A stretch of 64,000 nucleotides of DNA, taken from Cynocephalus volans. Taxonomy: Eukaryota > Chordata > Mammalia > Dermoptera > Cynocephalidae. Numbering within the stretch: position 1 is the first letter of the stretch; each line of letters starts with the position of its first letter. The notes beneath the pieces were generated by a model, which saw nothing but the letters and a program-made list of their open reading frames with translations, ran no database searches and was not told the DNA's origin. Of the stretch, positions 1-9,789 are shown piece by piece. The position numbers were made by a program, and so were the translations under genes. The stretch covers positions 51,063,095 through 51,127,094 of the forward strand of contig NC_084464.1 of assembly GCF_027409185.1 (NCBI RefSeq). The letters are read 5' to 3'.

Positions 1-278
1 TCCATAGTGGGCCTAGTAGGAAAAGGATAACATTAGATAATCAGAGGTAAAGAAAAGTTAGAATCTTGGAATATGATCTCAGATACAGAAATACAGTCCA
101 CCCTCTTTCAACCTTAGGCACAGCAGTGAAAAGACAACTTGAGTTCTATCTACCAGAAGAGACAGAGAGCTGCACTACATTCTCCATAAGAAATGGTACT
201 AATGATTTCACAGTTATGAATACAGTATAAGAGTTAGTTCAATAATGAAACCGAAATGGAGGAGAAAAATAAACTTAC

Positions 279-388
279 TTAAATTTATAGCTTTCTCGCT
301 TATTATTCACAAATCCATCTGCCAAATCATGCGGTAAGATAATTTCCAAGCTAGGTGCTAATTTTTCATCTTCATTTATGGAATAAAT
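279..388 (-). CDS. KIF6: KIF6 coding exon 2 (start of kinesin motor domain)
   Basis: On the minus strand a 110-base exon lies between an AG acceptor at 390-389 and a GTAAGT donor starting at 278. It reads IYSINEDEKLAPSLEIILP, continues through a DLADGF-VNNKRESYKF segment and leaves two bases for the next codon. This matches my memory of the N-terminal part of the KIF6 motor domain, just after the first beta strand, ahead of the P-loop that later exons encode. KIF6 is a kinesin-9 family motor of motile cilia and ependymal cells. Exon 1 at 2378-2443 joins in phase 0, giving a continuous Q-Q-G-I-Y-S junction as in the human protein. The rest of the gene lies beyond the left edge. No stop or frameshift is present, so the exon looks functional. 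Recognition is from sequence memory, not from an alignment. Confidence 0.93.
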
Positions 389-949
389 CTGCAAATATGA
401 AGACAAAAAATGAACATAAAATGGTTAAATTACAGCCTGAACTATGACCATGTTATTATGACCTTCATTGTGACAATACAAAAATTTTAAGATAAAAAGA
501 CAATGTAATATAATTTGGATAATTTTCCTCTTTGAACTGTGTGAGAACTCAAACAAATATATGGAACTAAATAGGTAAAACTTAAATCAATGCTGTATCA
601 AAGCTCATCTCATCTTTGAATGATCTAATATTCAAATTTGAGTATTTGAGTGTCTCTGTTGTTGTTATCACTGAGAAAATAATAGCCCTGAAAGCAACAT
701 ATTATCTACAAATTTCTTTGATATTATGTATCAGAAATTAACATTTTAGTATAATCAATAAGCATTTCTGAGGATTTACAAACTACTAGACACAGAAATA
801 AAAGGACTAGACCTGAGCCTTCTCAGAGAGCTCACAAGAATGCTCTAATGTAAGTTATGTTCAAAGGAGCCCAAGTTTACGAGACATATTTGGGCATTTG
901 ATAAAAGACATGTGGTTTCAGAAGACATGTATAATTCATGTCTTTGATG

Positions 950-1085
950 TCATTTTCAAGGTTCTCATCCCAGCTCAACCATTCATTGGCAAGTGACCTG
1001 GGAGAAATCACTTAGCCTCTCCAAGCTGATATGGAAATAGAGGGTCTTAACCAATGCCCTTACAATGTTCTCTGATTCTTTTCTT
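950..1085 (+). repeat. MIR SINE remnant
   Basis: Decayed MIR core in sense orientation. A tRNA-like stretch ending near 'attggcaagtgacctgggag' is followed by the 'aaatcacttagcctctcc' core block. It lies inside KIF6 intron 1, is old and carries no function I can see. Confidence 0.6.
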
Positions 1086-1154
1086 GGTTACCTACCCCTT
1101 TATTTATTGGCCATGAAAATCAAGAGTCACGCCTATTAAGAGGTCATGTGAAAT

Positions 1155-1372
1155 TTTAAAAAGCATAAGATTTGGTGTCCAAAGACTTGGGTCCAATGCT
1201 GAGCTCAATTTACCAGCTGTGTGACCAGCCACCACTTTCAGGATCAAGGCTCCTTATACATAAAATGAGGAAAACAGAATTGCCTCCTATAGAAAATTGC
1301 TGTGGGGATCAAATGATGTAATGGAAATGGAAGCATTTTGTAATGCACCATAAAAAATATTAGTCGTTAGAC
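1155..1372 (+). repeat. MIR SINE remnant
   Basis: Second MIR copy in sense orientation within KIF6 intron 1. The 'cagctgtgtgacc' core, the 'ataaaatgaggaaaa' block and the 'gtggggatcaaatgatgtaa' block appear in the usual order. Confidence 0.75.
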
Positions 1373-2377
1373 TTAGAGGTTTTAAAAAAAGACTTCTTGT
1401 CTTTCACCAAGAAATAAAATTCTTTCTAACAGGCAATCCTTCCCTGGTTAAGACCCATTTAGATGCTGGATTATAGGGAAAAAGTCATATTCCTAAGCAA
1501 GTAAAAGCCTATCTAAATCTCTAGAAAGTGTGAATAATTTCCTAAGCAGATTTTTTTATTGAAACCTCTCATTTAAAATGTGACTTTTCACATAGAAAAG
1601 TAATTCTGTAAAATAAAATTATTTGTAGAAAGTAAAAGCATCAGGTTTTCTCAAGAGACTTGTAAAAATTATATCCTGTAGGGCAGTACATTAAGAAAAA
1701 AAGTTTACATCTAGATGGGTGAGTGAAGGGGGTGTGTAAGACGTGAAACACACAGGAGTGCCATACGTTTTTGTTTTTTTAAAAAAATTCTGTATCTCTC
1801 CGTGCCCAGCGGACAGAAAAGAACATCAGTGAGGGGTTGGAACAAAAACCCTCTGCCACTCTGATTAAGAAATTATTTGAGGCATTAAGAATAAAAGTCC
1901 CTTAGAGCCAGAAAACTTGCACAAACACGCATCCCTTACTTGCACATGTTTTGCTCGAGTGCGAAAACGTACATTTGAGTGTAACTGTGTGTGTGGAGCT
2001 GCGTGAGTTTCCCAGACAGGTGCAGTCAGTGCTTGTGCGTGGTTGAGGCGCGGTCTGAGTGTGCAAACAGGCATACATGCACAAGTATGCCCCTGCGTGA
2101 ACTCGTGTGCCGGGGCGCGTTAATGTGTTCTGTGCAGGGTCTGCTCCCGCAGTGATGTGCTGGGTGCGAGCGGCCTGCGTGTCTGTCAGTCGCGTCCCTA
2201 ACAGCCCTGCGCCTGCGTCTGGGTGGCTGTGGGGGCATCTGGGTCTCTGTGAGGGTATCCATGCCGCATCAGCGCCCGCTGCGGCGCCCTTCACCCCGGC
2301 CCAGCCCCTCGCGTGCTGCCCCACCCCCGGCCCGGGAGGCCCCGCCGCGCCAGTGACCTCGTTGCTCCGGCCCGTAC

Positions 2378-2443
2378 CCCTTGTTGGTGCTTCCGGCCAG
2401 GGGGCTTCACCCTCGCGAAAATCTGGATCGTCTGCTTCACCAT
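2378..2443 (-). CDS. KIF6: KIF6 coding exon 1 (start codon)
   Basis: The ATG is at 2443-2441 on the minus strand. The 22 codons read MVKQTIQIFARVKPPGRKHQ then Q-G, ending at a GTACGG donor. MVKQTIQIFARVKPP is the KIF6 amino terminus as I remember it, and the FARVKP segment is the first beta strand of the kinesin motor fold. The start is well chosen: G lies at -3 and +4, and there is no other ATG for about 170 bases upstream on this strand. The next coding segment is at 279-388, joined in phase 0. The human protein, from memory, has V where this one has G at residue 16, which is a species difference or a memory error. The long frames covering this exon in the other two minus-strand frames (1902-2540, 2026-2262) are shadows. 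Confidence 0.95.
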
Positions 2444-2560
2444 CTCCTCCCCGGTTCTGAACTGACCCTTGACCTTTCTCAGGCCCTGGCTCCCAAAACT
2501 TCTGACTCCTACTACCGCCCGCGACCTGAAGCCTTAGCAACAGTAACTAGGGACGCTACC
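2444..2560 (-). other. KIF6: KIF6 5' untranslated region (approximate)
   Basis: Sequence immediately upstream of the KIF6 start on the minus strand. It has no ATG in any frame and no AG acceptor that would require an upstream exon, and it lies just downstream of a CCAAT box. The transcription start was not located; the upper limit is an estimate. Confidence 0.5.
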
Positions 2561-2602
2561 CAAAGTGCACCGCGGTAGCCAGGACCCCGCCTCCTCTCCC
2601 TA

Positions 2603-2607
2603 ATTGG
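2603..2607 (-). promoter_or_regulatory. CCAAT box of the KIF6 promoter
   Basis: CCAAT read on the minus strand, about 160 bases upstream of the KIF6 start codon. This is the orientation and distance expected for NF-Y support of a TATA-less ciliary-gene promoter. A second CCAAT lies at 2654-2658. The assignment is inferred from motif and position only. Confidence 0.5.
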
Positions 2608-2680
2608 TCGCGGACGGAAAGGAGCGGTCCGAGGGGAGGAGCTGAAGGGCGGGATTGGGGCGGTGCCGAGCGGAGAGCGG

Positions 2681-2692
2681 TGCGCATGCGCA
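2681..2692. promoter_or_regulatory. NRF1-type palindrome TGCGCATGCGCA
   Basis: A perfect 12-base palindrome matching the nuclear respiratory factor 1 consensus, about 240 bases upstream of the KIF6 ATG at the outer edge of the CpG island. NRF1 sites of this kind are typical of methylation-sensitive CpG-island promoters. Binding is inferred from the motif. Confidence 0.6.
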
Positions 2693-2898
2693 TGGGCAAG
2701 ATTCTGCGTTCTGGGTTTAGCGCCGTAGTTGGTTTGGACGGTCATTAATGGTGTGATAACCGCCATTCCTTGCCCAGGTCCTTAACCTATTCTCTTTCCG
2801 TGGCCTCACCTCTTTTTAGCACCTAAGTCGTTCTGTCTTTTATTATTCATTCAAAAAACAAATGGCACTTGACCTGTGTCACTCAATATCCTGGCCAT

Positions 2899-3010
2899 GG
2901 GGCTGGCCAGTTAGCTCAGTTGCTTTAGAGTAGCGGTGATAACACCAAGGTCCAGGATTCAATCCCTGTGCCAGCCACCAAACAAAACCAAACAAAGCAA
3001 AAATAAAATC
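2899..3010 (+). mobile_element. tRNA-Ile-type SINE, monomer
   Basis: The head 'ggctggccagttagctcagt' carries a tRNA A box, and 'ggattcaatccctg' corresponds to the B box. It is followed by an acceptor-like 'ccagcc' and an A-rich tail (CAAAACCAAAC type). The head resembles tRNA-Ile, as in the CYN SINEs of colugos. The anticodon arm is degenerate and poly-A follows directly, so this is a retroposon and not a tRNA gene. Confidence 0.8.
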
Positions 3011-3061
3011 CCACCTTGCTGGCTAAACAAAACATTAGTAGGACAGCACCTCTGTCCTTTA

Positions 3062-3086
3062 AAAAAAAAAATATATATATATATAT
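3062..3086. repeat. A-tract followed by (TA)n
   Basis: A run of A followed by about seven TA units. It is a short simple repeat between a SINE and a unique stretch. Confidence 0.85.
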
Positions 3087-3304
3087 GTATCCTGGTGGGG
3101 GTTCCCGAGCTAAGTAAAACTGCCCCTGCCCGCTTGGAGTTCACAGTTTGATGAACGAAACAAATTGTCAACAGAAAATTACAGCCACAGGATAAGGGCT
3201 ATGCGATGGTTGGAGTGGGCACGGGGTTCTATCCAGCTCTGTTTTGGAAGAGGACAAGACTAGAGAAAGGGGGACTGTTTCCCACACAATGGTCATGTCA
3301 AGAA

Positions 3305-4068
3305 AGGATGAGTTCCTCAAAAGATACTGTTAGCACATGAAAAGATATTCAACACTGTTATCTGCCAGGGATATATAAGTTAAAACCACAGTGAGATATC
3401 ACTATACACCTATCAGAATGGCTGAAATAAAAAATAGTGACAACACCAGATGCTGACAAGGATGTAAAGAAACAAAATCATTAATACTTTACTGGTGGGA
3501 ATGTATACTGTAAAATGTATACTGTATAATAGTACGGCCACTCTGGAAAACATTTTGGCAATTTCTTACAAAACTAAAGCTGCAGCTACTCTAAGATCCA
3601 GCAATTATGCTCCTGGGCATTTATCTCAGAGAAATGAAAACTTGTGTTCACCCTGAAACCTGTACATGAGTGTTTGTAGTACCTTTATTTGTAATAGTCC
3701 CAAACTGGAAACAACCCAGTCATTCTTCAACTGATGAATAGTTAAACAAATTATGGGATATACTATTCAGCAATAAAAGGGAAGTAAGTAATGATACATG
3801 TAACAACTTGGATGAATTTCCAGGGAATTATCTGTGTGAAAGAAGCCAAACTCAAAAGTTAAATATTGTATGATTCCACTTATATGACATTCTTGAAATG
3901 ACAAAATTAGAGATGCAGAGAAGATGAGCAGCTGCCAGAAAGGTGGGGAGGGCATGAGGTGGCTATAGTTATTTAAAAAAAACAAAACCTTGTGAAGAAC
4001 TGTTCTGTTTCTTGACTGTGGTGGTGATCACAGAAATCTAGATGTGTGAAAGCATTGCACAGAATAAG

Positions 4069-4111
<43 letters not shown>

Positions 4112-4320
4112 TGTTTGTAAAACTGGTGAAAGTCAAATACAATTGAATAAGATAGATGGATTGTGTCAATGTCAATTTCCTAATTGTGAAATTGTATTAT
4201 AGTTATACAAGATGTTATCACTGGGGGAAGTGGGGAAAGGGTATGCAAGTTCTCTCTGTATTATTTTTTTACAACTGCATGTGAATCTATAACTATCTCA
4301 AACTAAAAAGTTTTTAAACA
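3305..4320 (+). mobile_element. L1 LINE 3' end, sense, ancient
   Basis: Contains the end of L1 ORF2 ('ccagcaattatgctcctggg', 'tgatgaatagttaaacaaat', 'atactattcagcaataaaa' blocks) and a 3' untranslated region ending in the 'ctataactatctcaaa' block with an A-rich end near 4318. Stops and indels occur throughout. It is interrupted by a (CA)n run at 4071-4108. Judged an old L1M-type subfamily. Confidence 0.85.
4071..4108. repeat. (AC)19 microsatellite
   Basis: Pure AC dinucleotide run inside the L1 3' untranslated region. Confidence 0.97.
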
Positions 4321-5390
4321 TACAATTAAGGAAATGAAGAGACAAACCACAGACTGGGAGAAATTTTTTGCAAAACACATATCTGATAAAGGACTTGCAT
4401 TTAGAATTTATAAAAACTCTTAAAACCCAACAAGAGAAAAACAAACAGTCCAATTAGAAAAGGGGAGGGGGGGAAAGGAAGGCAGGACCCAGAGATTTGA
4501 ACCAGCACTTTATTAAAGAGAATATGTGGATGGCAAATAAGCACATGAAAAATGTGGTGGATATTATTTATCATTAAAGAAATGCAAGTTAAGACCACAA
4601 TGTAAGGGGCATAAAGGATAATTATGATTTTTAATAATGAATATGCTAATAAAACAAAACAAAACACAATGAGATACCACTACACACTTCTTAGAATGGC
4701 TAAAAATAAGAAAATAAAACTGATAATACCAAGTGCTGACGTGGCTGCAGAGCATCTGAAACTCTCAAACATCACTGTTGAGAAAGAAAGATGGACCAGC
4801 AACTTTGAAAAACAGCTTCATAGCTTCCTATAAAGTTGTATATATATTTACCATATGACCCAGCAATGCTATTCCTAGGTATTTACCCAAGTGAAATGAA
4901 AACTTATGCTCACACAGAAACCTAAACATGAATGTTTATAGTAGTTTTATTTACGATTGCCAGAAACTGGAAATAAAGCAAATGTTCTTCAACTGGTGAA
5001 GAGATAAACAAACTGGTATATCCATACAATAAAAAGGAATGAACTGCAGATGCCTACAACATGGACGAAACTCAAATTTATTATGCTGTTGAAAGATGTC
5101 AGGCACATTTTATAATTCCATTTATATGACATTCTAGAAAAAGAAAAACTATAGGAATAGAAAACAGACCAGTGGTTTCCAGGGGCTGGGAGTAAGGAAG
5201 GGGGTTGAGTGCAAATGTGCAGAGGAGAGATTTTTTGGAGGTGATGAAACTGTTTCATATTTCGATTGTGGTTATGGTTACATGACTACGTACATTTGTC
5301 AAAACTCACACAACTAACTTTAGACTTAAAAGGGTGAATTATACTGTATGTAAATTATACCATAACAAAAAAAGAAAAAAAAAAAAAGAT
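4321..5390 (+). mobile_element. Second L1 LINE 3' end, sense
   Basis: Directly abuts the previous L1 and restarts in the last part of ORF2 ('gactgggagaaattttttgc'). It runs through the same 'ccagcaatgctattcctagg' and 'actggtgaagagataaacaa' blocks and ends at 'aaattataccataac' plus poly-A near 5375-5388. It covers the same part of L1 as its neighbour, so this is a separate insertion or a duplication. No intact frame remains. Confidence 0.85.
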
Positions 5391-6469
5391 GGGATATGAA
5401 CAAGTATAGCAGTAGCAGGGATGGAAAAGAGGAGAAAACTAGAACCAGGTATTTATTAAATAGACTTAGGGGGCTTTTTTACCTGGTGAGGAAGTGATGA
5501 CTCAAAACTGGGCAATTGAGTGCATAGTGCAGGTATTCACTTAGACAGGTAAAAATAGATTAGAATAAGGAAAAAGGGGAAATGAGGAGAGGGGAACGTA
5601 TTAAATTCTCAAGTGCCTATAGGACTTCAACAGGTAGCTGGATAAAGTTTAGGAGAAAGCTATGCCTCCAAATATGAACTAGAGTCAACACAGAATTTTT
5701 CTTCCAGAAAGTGACCAAGTCACTCAAGAAAACTGAGGCTAAAATTCTAACACTGATAGTTGAAGGTAGAAGAGAGGCTTCAAAGGTGGCCCAGAGGGAG
5801 TCAGCCAGAGAGGACTGAGCAAGAAAAGGAAATGTTATGTCATGGAAGCCAGGGGAAGAGAAAATTTTGAGAAGAAGAAAGTGTTCAACAGTTCTGTATA
5901 CTAAAGAGGATGTACTGAAAAATGTCCACTCAATTTAGAAAGTAGGAGGTCATTAGTCATTTAGACAGTTGTTTCAGTGAAATGGTGGGATCAGAAGTCA
6001 TGTTGCAGGAGGCTGAGGTGTAGGTGGGAGGTTGGGAAGGGGACACAGCCAAGATAGGCTACTTTTCCTAGAAGCTTGGTTGTGAAGGGTTGTGAAGAAG
6101 CAAAACACAGGGTGACAGCTAGAATAAGGGTAAGGGTCTTTTGTTCATATCTAAGGGGGTAAATCCAATAAAGAAAGGAAGTTTGAAGGTACAGGAAAAA
6201 GTGAAGATAACGGATGTTTGCCCTAGATAAACAATTGTCATTTTAACAAGAGAGTGCAATTAGAAGACGTAGAGGCAAGGGAGCAGAGGGTATTCACAAA
6301 AGATCGTTTTAAGTGTTGAATCATTAAGTCTAGGCCACTTAAGGATGCTAGTGACCTTTGATGTGGAGGACTGTTGTAGAGGATAGGAGGGAAATCTATG
6401 GGTCCAGGATGTGGGCACTTTACACTTCCTGTCCTGATCTCTGGGCCATGTGATCAAATGCATTGCTGC
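5391..6469. other. Non-coding stretch, probably an unassigned ancient repeat
   Basis: Purine-rich on the plus strand, with no open frame of note. The part around 5700-6060 (blocks such as 'ggaggtcattagtcatttag' and 'gtttcagtgaaatggtggga') resembles a dispersed mammalian repeat that I cannot name. Nothing else was seen. Confidence 0.4.
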
Positions 6470-6695
6470 GGGGGACATGTGGGCTCAAGTCCTGAATCTA
6501 TCATTCCTAAGGGTGTGGCCTTGGGCAAGAAATTTATGTGTCTAAGTCTCAGTTGCCTCATCCAATAAATGGGGCTGGACAAGAACAATGCCTACCTCAT
6601 GGAGTTATCATGGAGACTAAATGGGGGCATGCGTGTAAAAACGTTAATGTGGTATTCAATGAATAGAGAATGCTCAGATCCAAAGGGTTCTGACC
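6470..6695 (+). repeat. MIR SINE remnant
   Basis: Sense MIR with the core blocks 'ggccttgggcaagaaattta', 'tctcagttgcctcatcc' and 'tggagttatcatggagacta'. Confidence 0.75.
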
Positions 6696-6903
6696 TCTGG
6701 ACTGGATTCTTTTGCTTGTAAACACCTCCTAAAGTGCAGAAACTATTGCATAAATACAAACATAAGACATTGCAAACTCAGATATCTCCTGAGGCCAGAC
6801 CGATGATGTAAATAAATATGTTAAGCAGACAGGTATAAGACAATAGGGAGTGGCCATGGTGAACTGGACACTAGTGACCCAACTAAAAGCATTCACATAC
6901 AAA

Positions 6904-6915
6904 ATGGTTAAAGCA
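6904..6915. repeat. Left target-site duplication of the RPS6 pseudogene
   Basis: atggttaaagca, repeated exactly at 7721-7732. The preceding AAA may extend it to 15 bases, but merges with the poly-A on the right side. Confidence 0.9.
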
Positions 6916-7720
6916 CAGGGAAGCGATCAGCTACTTCAAGATGAAGCTGAATGTCTCCTTCCCAGCCACTAGCCACCAGAAACTCATTGAAGTGGATGAT
7001 GTACACAAACTTCGTACTTTTTATGAGAAGTGTATGGCCACAGAGGTTGCTACTGATGCTCTGGGTGAAGAATGGAGGTGTTATGTGGTCCAAATCAGTG
7101 GTGGGGATGACAAACAAGGTTTCTCCATGGAGCAGGGTATCTCGACCCGTGGCTGTGTCCACCTGCTACCGAGTAAGGGGTACTCCTGTTGTACACCAAG
7201 GAGAACTGGAGAAAGGAAGCACAAATCTGTTCGGGGTTGCATTGCGGATGCCAATCTGAGCGTTCTCAACTTGATTATTGTAAAAAAAAGGAGAGAAGGA
7301 TATTCCTGGATTGACTGATTCCACGGTGCCTCATTGCCTGGGGCCTAAAAGAGCTAGCAGAATCTGCAGACTTTTCAATCTCTTTAAAGAGATGATGTCT
7401 GTCAAGACACTGCAAGAAAGCCCTTAAAAGAAGAAGAAACCTAGTACCAAAGTGCGCAAGATTCAACGTCTTGTCACTCCAGGGGTTCTGCAACAGAAAT
7501 GCTGTAGTATTGCTCTGAAGAGACAGCACACAAGACAGATAAGGAAGAGGGCACTGAATATGCTTAACTTTTGGCCAAGAGAATAAAAGAGGCCAAGGAC
7601 ACCAGTAATAGATTGCCAAGAGACATAGACTGTCCTCTCTGAGAGCTTCTAAGTCTGAGTCGAGTCAAAAACAAGATTTTTAAAGAGTAATAAATAAGAT
7701 CAGACCTCAAAAAAAAAAAA
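6916..7720 (+). pseudogene. RPS6P: Processed pseudogene of ribosomal protein S6
   Basis: An intronless copy of RPS6 mRNA, which encodes the 40S subunit protein eS6. A short 5' untranslated piece ('cagctacttcaag') precedes the ATG at 6941. The first frame starts [10 protein letters not shown], continues through EVDD, LRTFYEK, DALGEEW and RRTGERK, and keeps the [15 protein letters not shown] block. At about 7283-7292 an A-run shifts the frame and a stop follows at 7316. The rest of the 249-residue protein can be followed in shifted frames with further stops, through the 'attcaacgtcttgtcactcc' region to a decayed serine-rich tail near 7650. The 3' end has a poly-A at about 7709-7720. The copy is flanked by the direct repeat atggttaaagca (6904-6915 and 7721-7732), the mark of L1-mediated retroposition. 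The substitutions in the first frame (including several R to C or H changes) show it is not under selection. The functional gene lies elsewhere. Confidence 0.95.
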
Positions 7721-7732
7721 ATGGTTAAAGCA
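7721..7732. repeat. Right target-site duplication of the RPS6 pseudogene
   Basis: Exact repeat of 6904-6915, directly after the pseudogene poly-A. Confidence 0.9.
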
Positions 7733-9789
7733 TAATGCTGCCTAAATAAATCATATTTGCAGGTCCCCGATTCAAACCCTTTTCTGTTCCTGGTATAACT
7801 GACTTCAGCAACTCCCAGGCCCACTGCCTCTGAAAGGTTTACCTAAATTTCAAACAGATGGCTGTAATGAGTACAAGGTAGGTTTTGAGATTAAATCTCC
7901 TAGTTACAGTGTCTTTCCCACAATTGGACATATATTTGGTATTATTATATGTATTATATGCACCATATCTACTTGTTTAAATGTGGCAATTAAGATGCTT
8001 TTTCAATTGTTTAAAAGATTCTTGAGCTCTGACGTTGCCAAAATAACAGATAATTGCACCAGGTAAATTAGCCAGGGTTTATAAGCCCCAAATCTGAAAG
8101 AAATGAAGCTATGTTATGCCTGAAATGAATTGGTCTATAGCCTAGTTAGTTGGGTTTTGTTGGCTTGTATGTTTTGTTTGTTTTTTTAAGAAAAATTGAT
8201 ACTATGCTCCAGTATTATTTTTCAACTACCCCTTTATTTGTTGGTGCTACAACTATAAAATGTATCATTTTACTTTATATGTCTGAAGAGAGAGCAGTAA
8301 AATTTTTATGAATGGTAACTTCCATACAGAATATGTACATAAAATTACCTAATTGCAGTAAACTTGCTCTCTCCTATTTTATCTATGGTTTTGTGGGATT
8401 TATGTTTGTTGTAAAATCCTGCATGGTCACAGCAGGACTTCCCCCTTTATTATCAGATGAACAAGCATGTTCAGACAGGTGCTGGAGGGTTCACTAACAG
8501 GAGAGAAAACATGGGACTGGGGTCTTTCCTTAATAACTTCTTCCGAGAAGCAAGGCCAGTAATCAGGATTTCACTGTTTATTAGTAAGGAGCAGTATTAA
8601 TAGAACAACAGTCAACTGATGTAGACTGTCCCTTTATAATTAAGGATATTGGATAGGACATCAGGCATTGCATGATTCCCGAGTGTCCCTGATTGAGGAT
8701 TGTGTAGAAAGGAATTGAAAGATGAAGAAGAAAGAGGATATTTTCCATGGAAGATACTTTCATTAGGAATCCCCTCCCCAGCCGAGCCCCCATTTATCAG
8801 TCTTATGGGTGGTCAGTACCAGAGGGATCCTCATAAACCAGGCAGTCTAATAAGACCATTTATTTCATTGTTTCTGAACCAAGTGAAGAATATAGAGTAA
8901 TTTCTGGTACTCATTAAATGCTAAATAATAACAATATGCTGTTAAATTGCAGAGCAAGGGTACCACAAAATCTGTAATATATAATTTCAGCAAAGAATTT
9001 TCTTTTGAGAATATGTTTGGCTGATTTAAAGCATAATTTCATTAATATAACCATCTTTCCACACACAGCAGAGTGGAATTCATAAAACTTTACCAGCACT
9101 TGAGTTTACAGGAGTACAGTGGGAATTGTTGGGTTGGTAAACTTGTTCTACCTTCTTTTTCCTATCAGATGGTGAACTGGATTTTCACCATCATACTTGG
9201 TTCTCTCTCCTGCTGGTTCATCACCTCTCTGGCCCAGAGGCAGAGGCCCCTTTTCTCCCAATTTGTCTGATCCTCTTCCTGCAGCCCTGCTGGGGCTCCC
9301 CCTGAACAGCAACATCAAAGTCATTTAAGGCTGGAAGCTGGTGGCCAGCCATATGGAATTACAGCCCAGGCTCTCGCCGGATTACAGAGTGTAGCATACG
9401 AACCAAATGACAGTGCCATGGCTCAGAAGGAAGGCTGGTAAAGTCTCCAGTTTTGAATGGAAAATATGACTGTTTGTGTATTTATACACAGCCTCCTCAT
9501 AAACAACCTGAATGTTTCACCAACATCCCAATGAAGCAAGGGATGGGCTGAATTAAAAATAGCTCTAGAATGTTTCTCTTCTAAGTAAATTACCCACCCT
9601 GTCCTATCTCCTCTGGGTGTTTACTTAAACATGTTTCTCTGCATATTTCAGAATTAGAAAAAAATGCTTGCCAACAAATAATGTAACTTAAAACATAAAA
9701 GAAAATGGCTCACTTATCAGAGTGCCTTATCTGGCACATTATTATTGTCACAAAAATCCAATCACATCTTTTCCATCCTGAATCTGGGT
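7733..9789. other. Intergenic stretch with no recognised feature
   Basis: AT-rich sequence without convincing splice-bounded frames or repeats that I can name. Short frames near 8312, 8700 and 9073 have no family resemblance and no supporting context. Confidence 0.4.

Larger units (their letters stand above)
389..2377 (-). other. KIF6: KIF6 intron 1
   Basis: This is the interval between the exon 1 donor (GTACGG, starting at 2377 on the minus strand) and the exon 2 acceptor (AG at 390-389). It is about 2 kb long. The part next to exon 1 (about 2035-2377) belongs to the CpG island; the remainder is AT-rich with two MIR remnants. No other exon-like segment with splice sites was seen on either strand. 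Confidence 0.85.
2035..2725. promoter_or_regulatory. KIF6: CpG-island promoter of KIF6
   Basis: A GC-rich, CpG-dense stretch in otherwise AT-rich DNA that surrounds KIF6 exon 1. Upstream of the start codon on the minus strand it holds two inverted CCAAT boxes (2603-2607 and 2654-2658 on the plus strand as ATTGG), GC boxes around 2648-2662 and an NRF1-type palindrome at 2681-2692. No TATA box is evident, so dispersed initiation is expected, probably between about 2500 and 2580. The island extends downstream into intron 1. Divergent plus-strand transcription is common for such islands, but I see no exon to support it here. Island limits were judged by eye. Confidence 0.85.

Noticed and set aside
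2107-2460. 117-codon plus-strand frame in the same island
   Set aside because: Alanine/proline-rich chance frame in GC-rich DNA, opposite to a real exon.
1902-2540. 212-codon minus-strand frame over KIF6 exon 1
   Set aside because: It is out of frame with the KIF6 start and covers CpG-island DNA and intron; no domain. The KIF6 frame accounts for the coding there.
2901-2980. tRNA-Ile gene (also at 14902 and 23071)
   Set aside because: Arms are degenerate, a CC-plus-A-rich tail follows and several diverged copies exist; these are SINEs.
6941-7318. A working 125-codon ribosomal S6-like gene
   Set aside because: Truncated by a frameshift, intronless, with poly-A and target duplications; it is a processed pseudogene.
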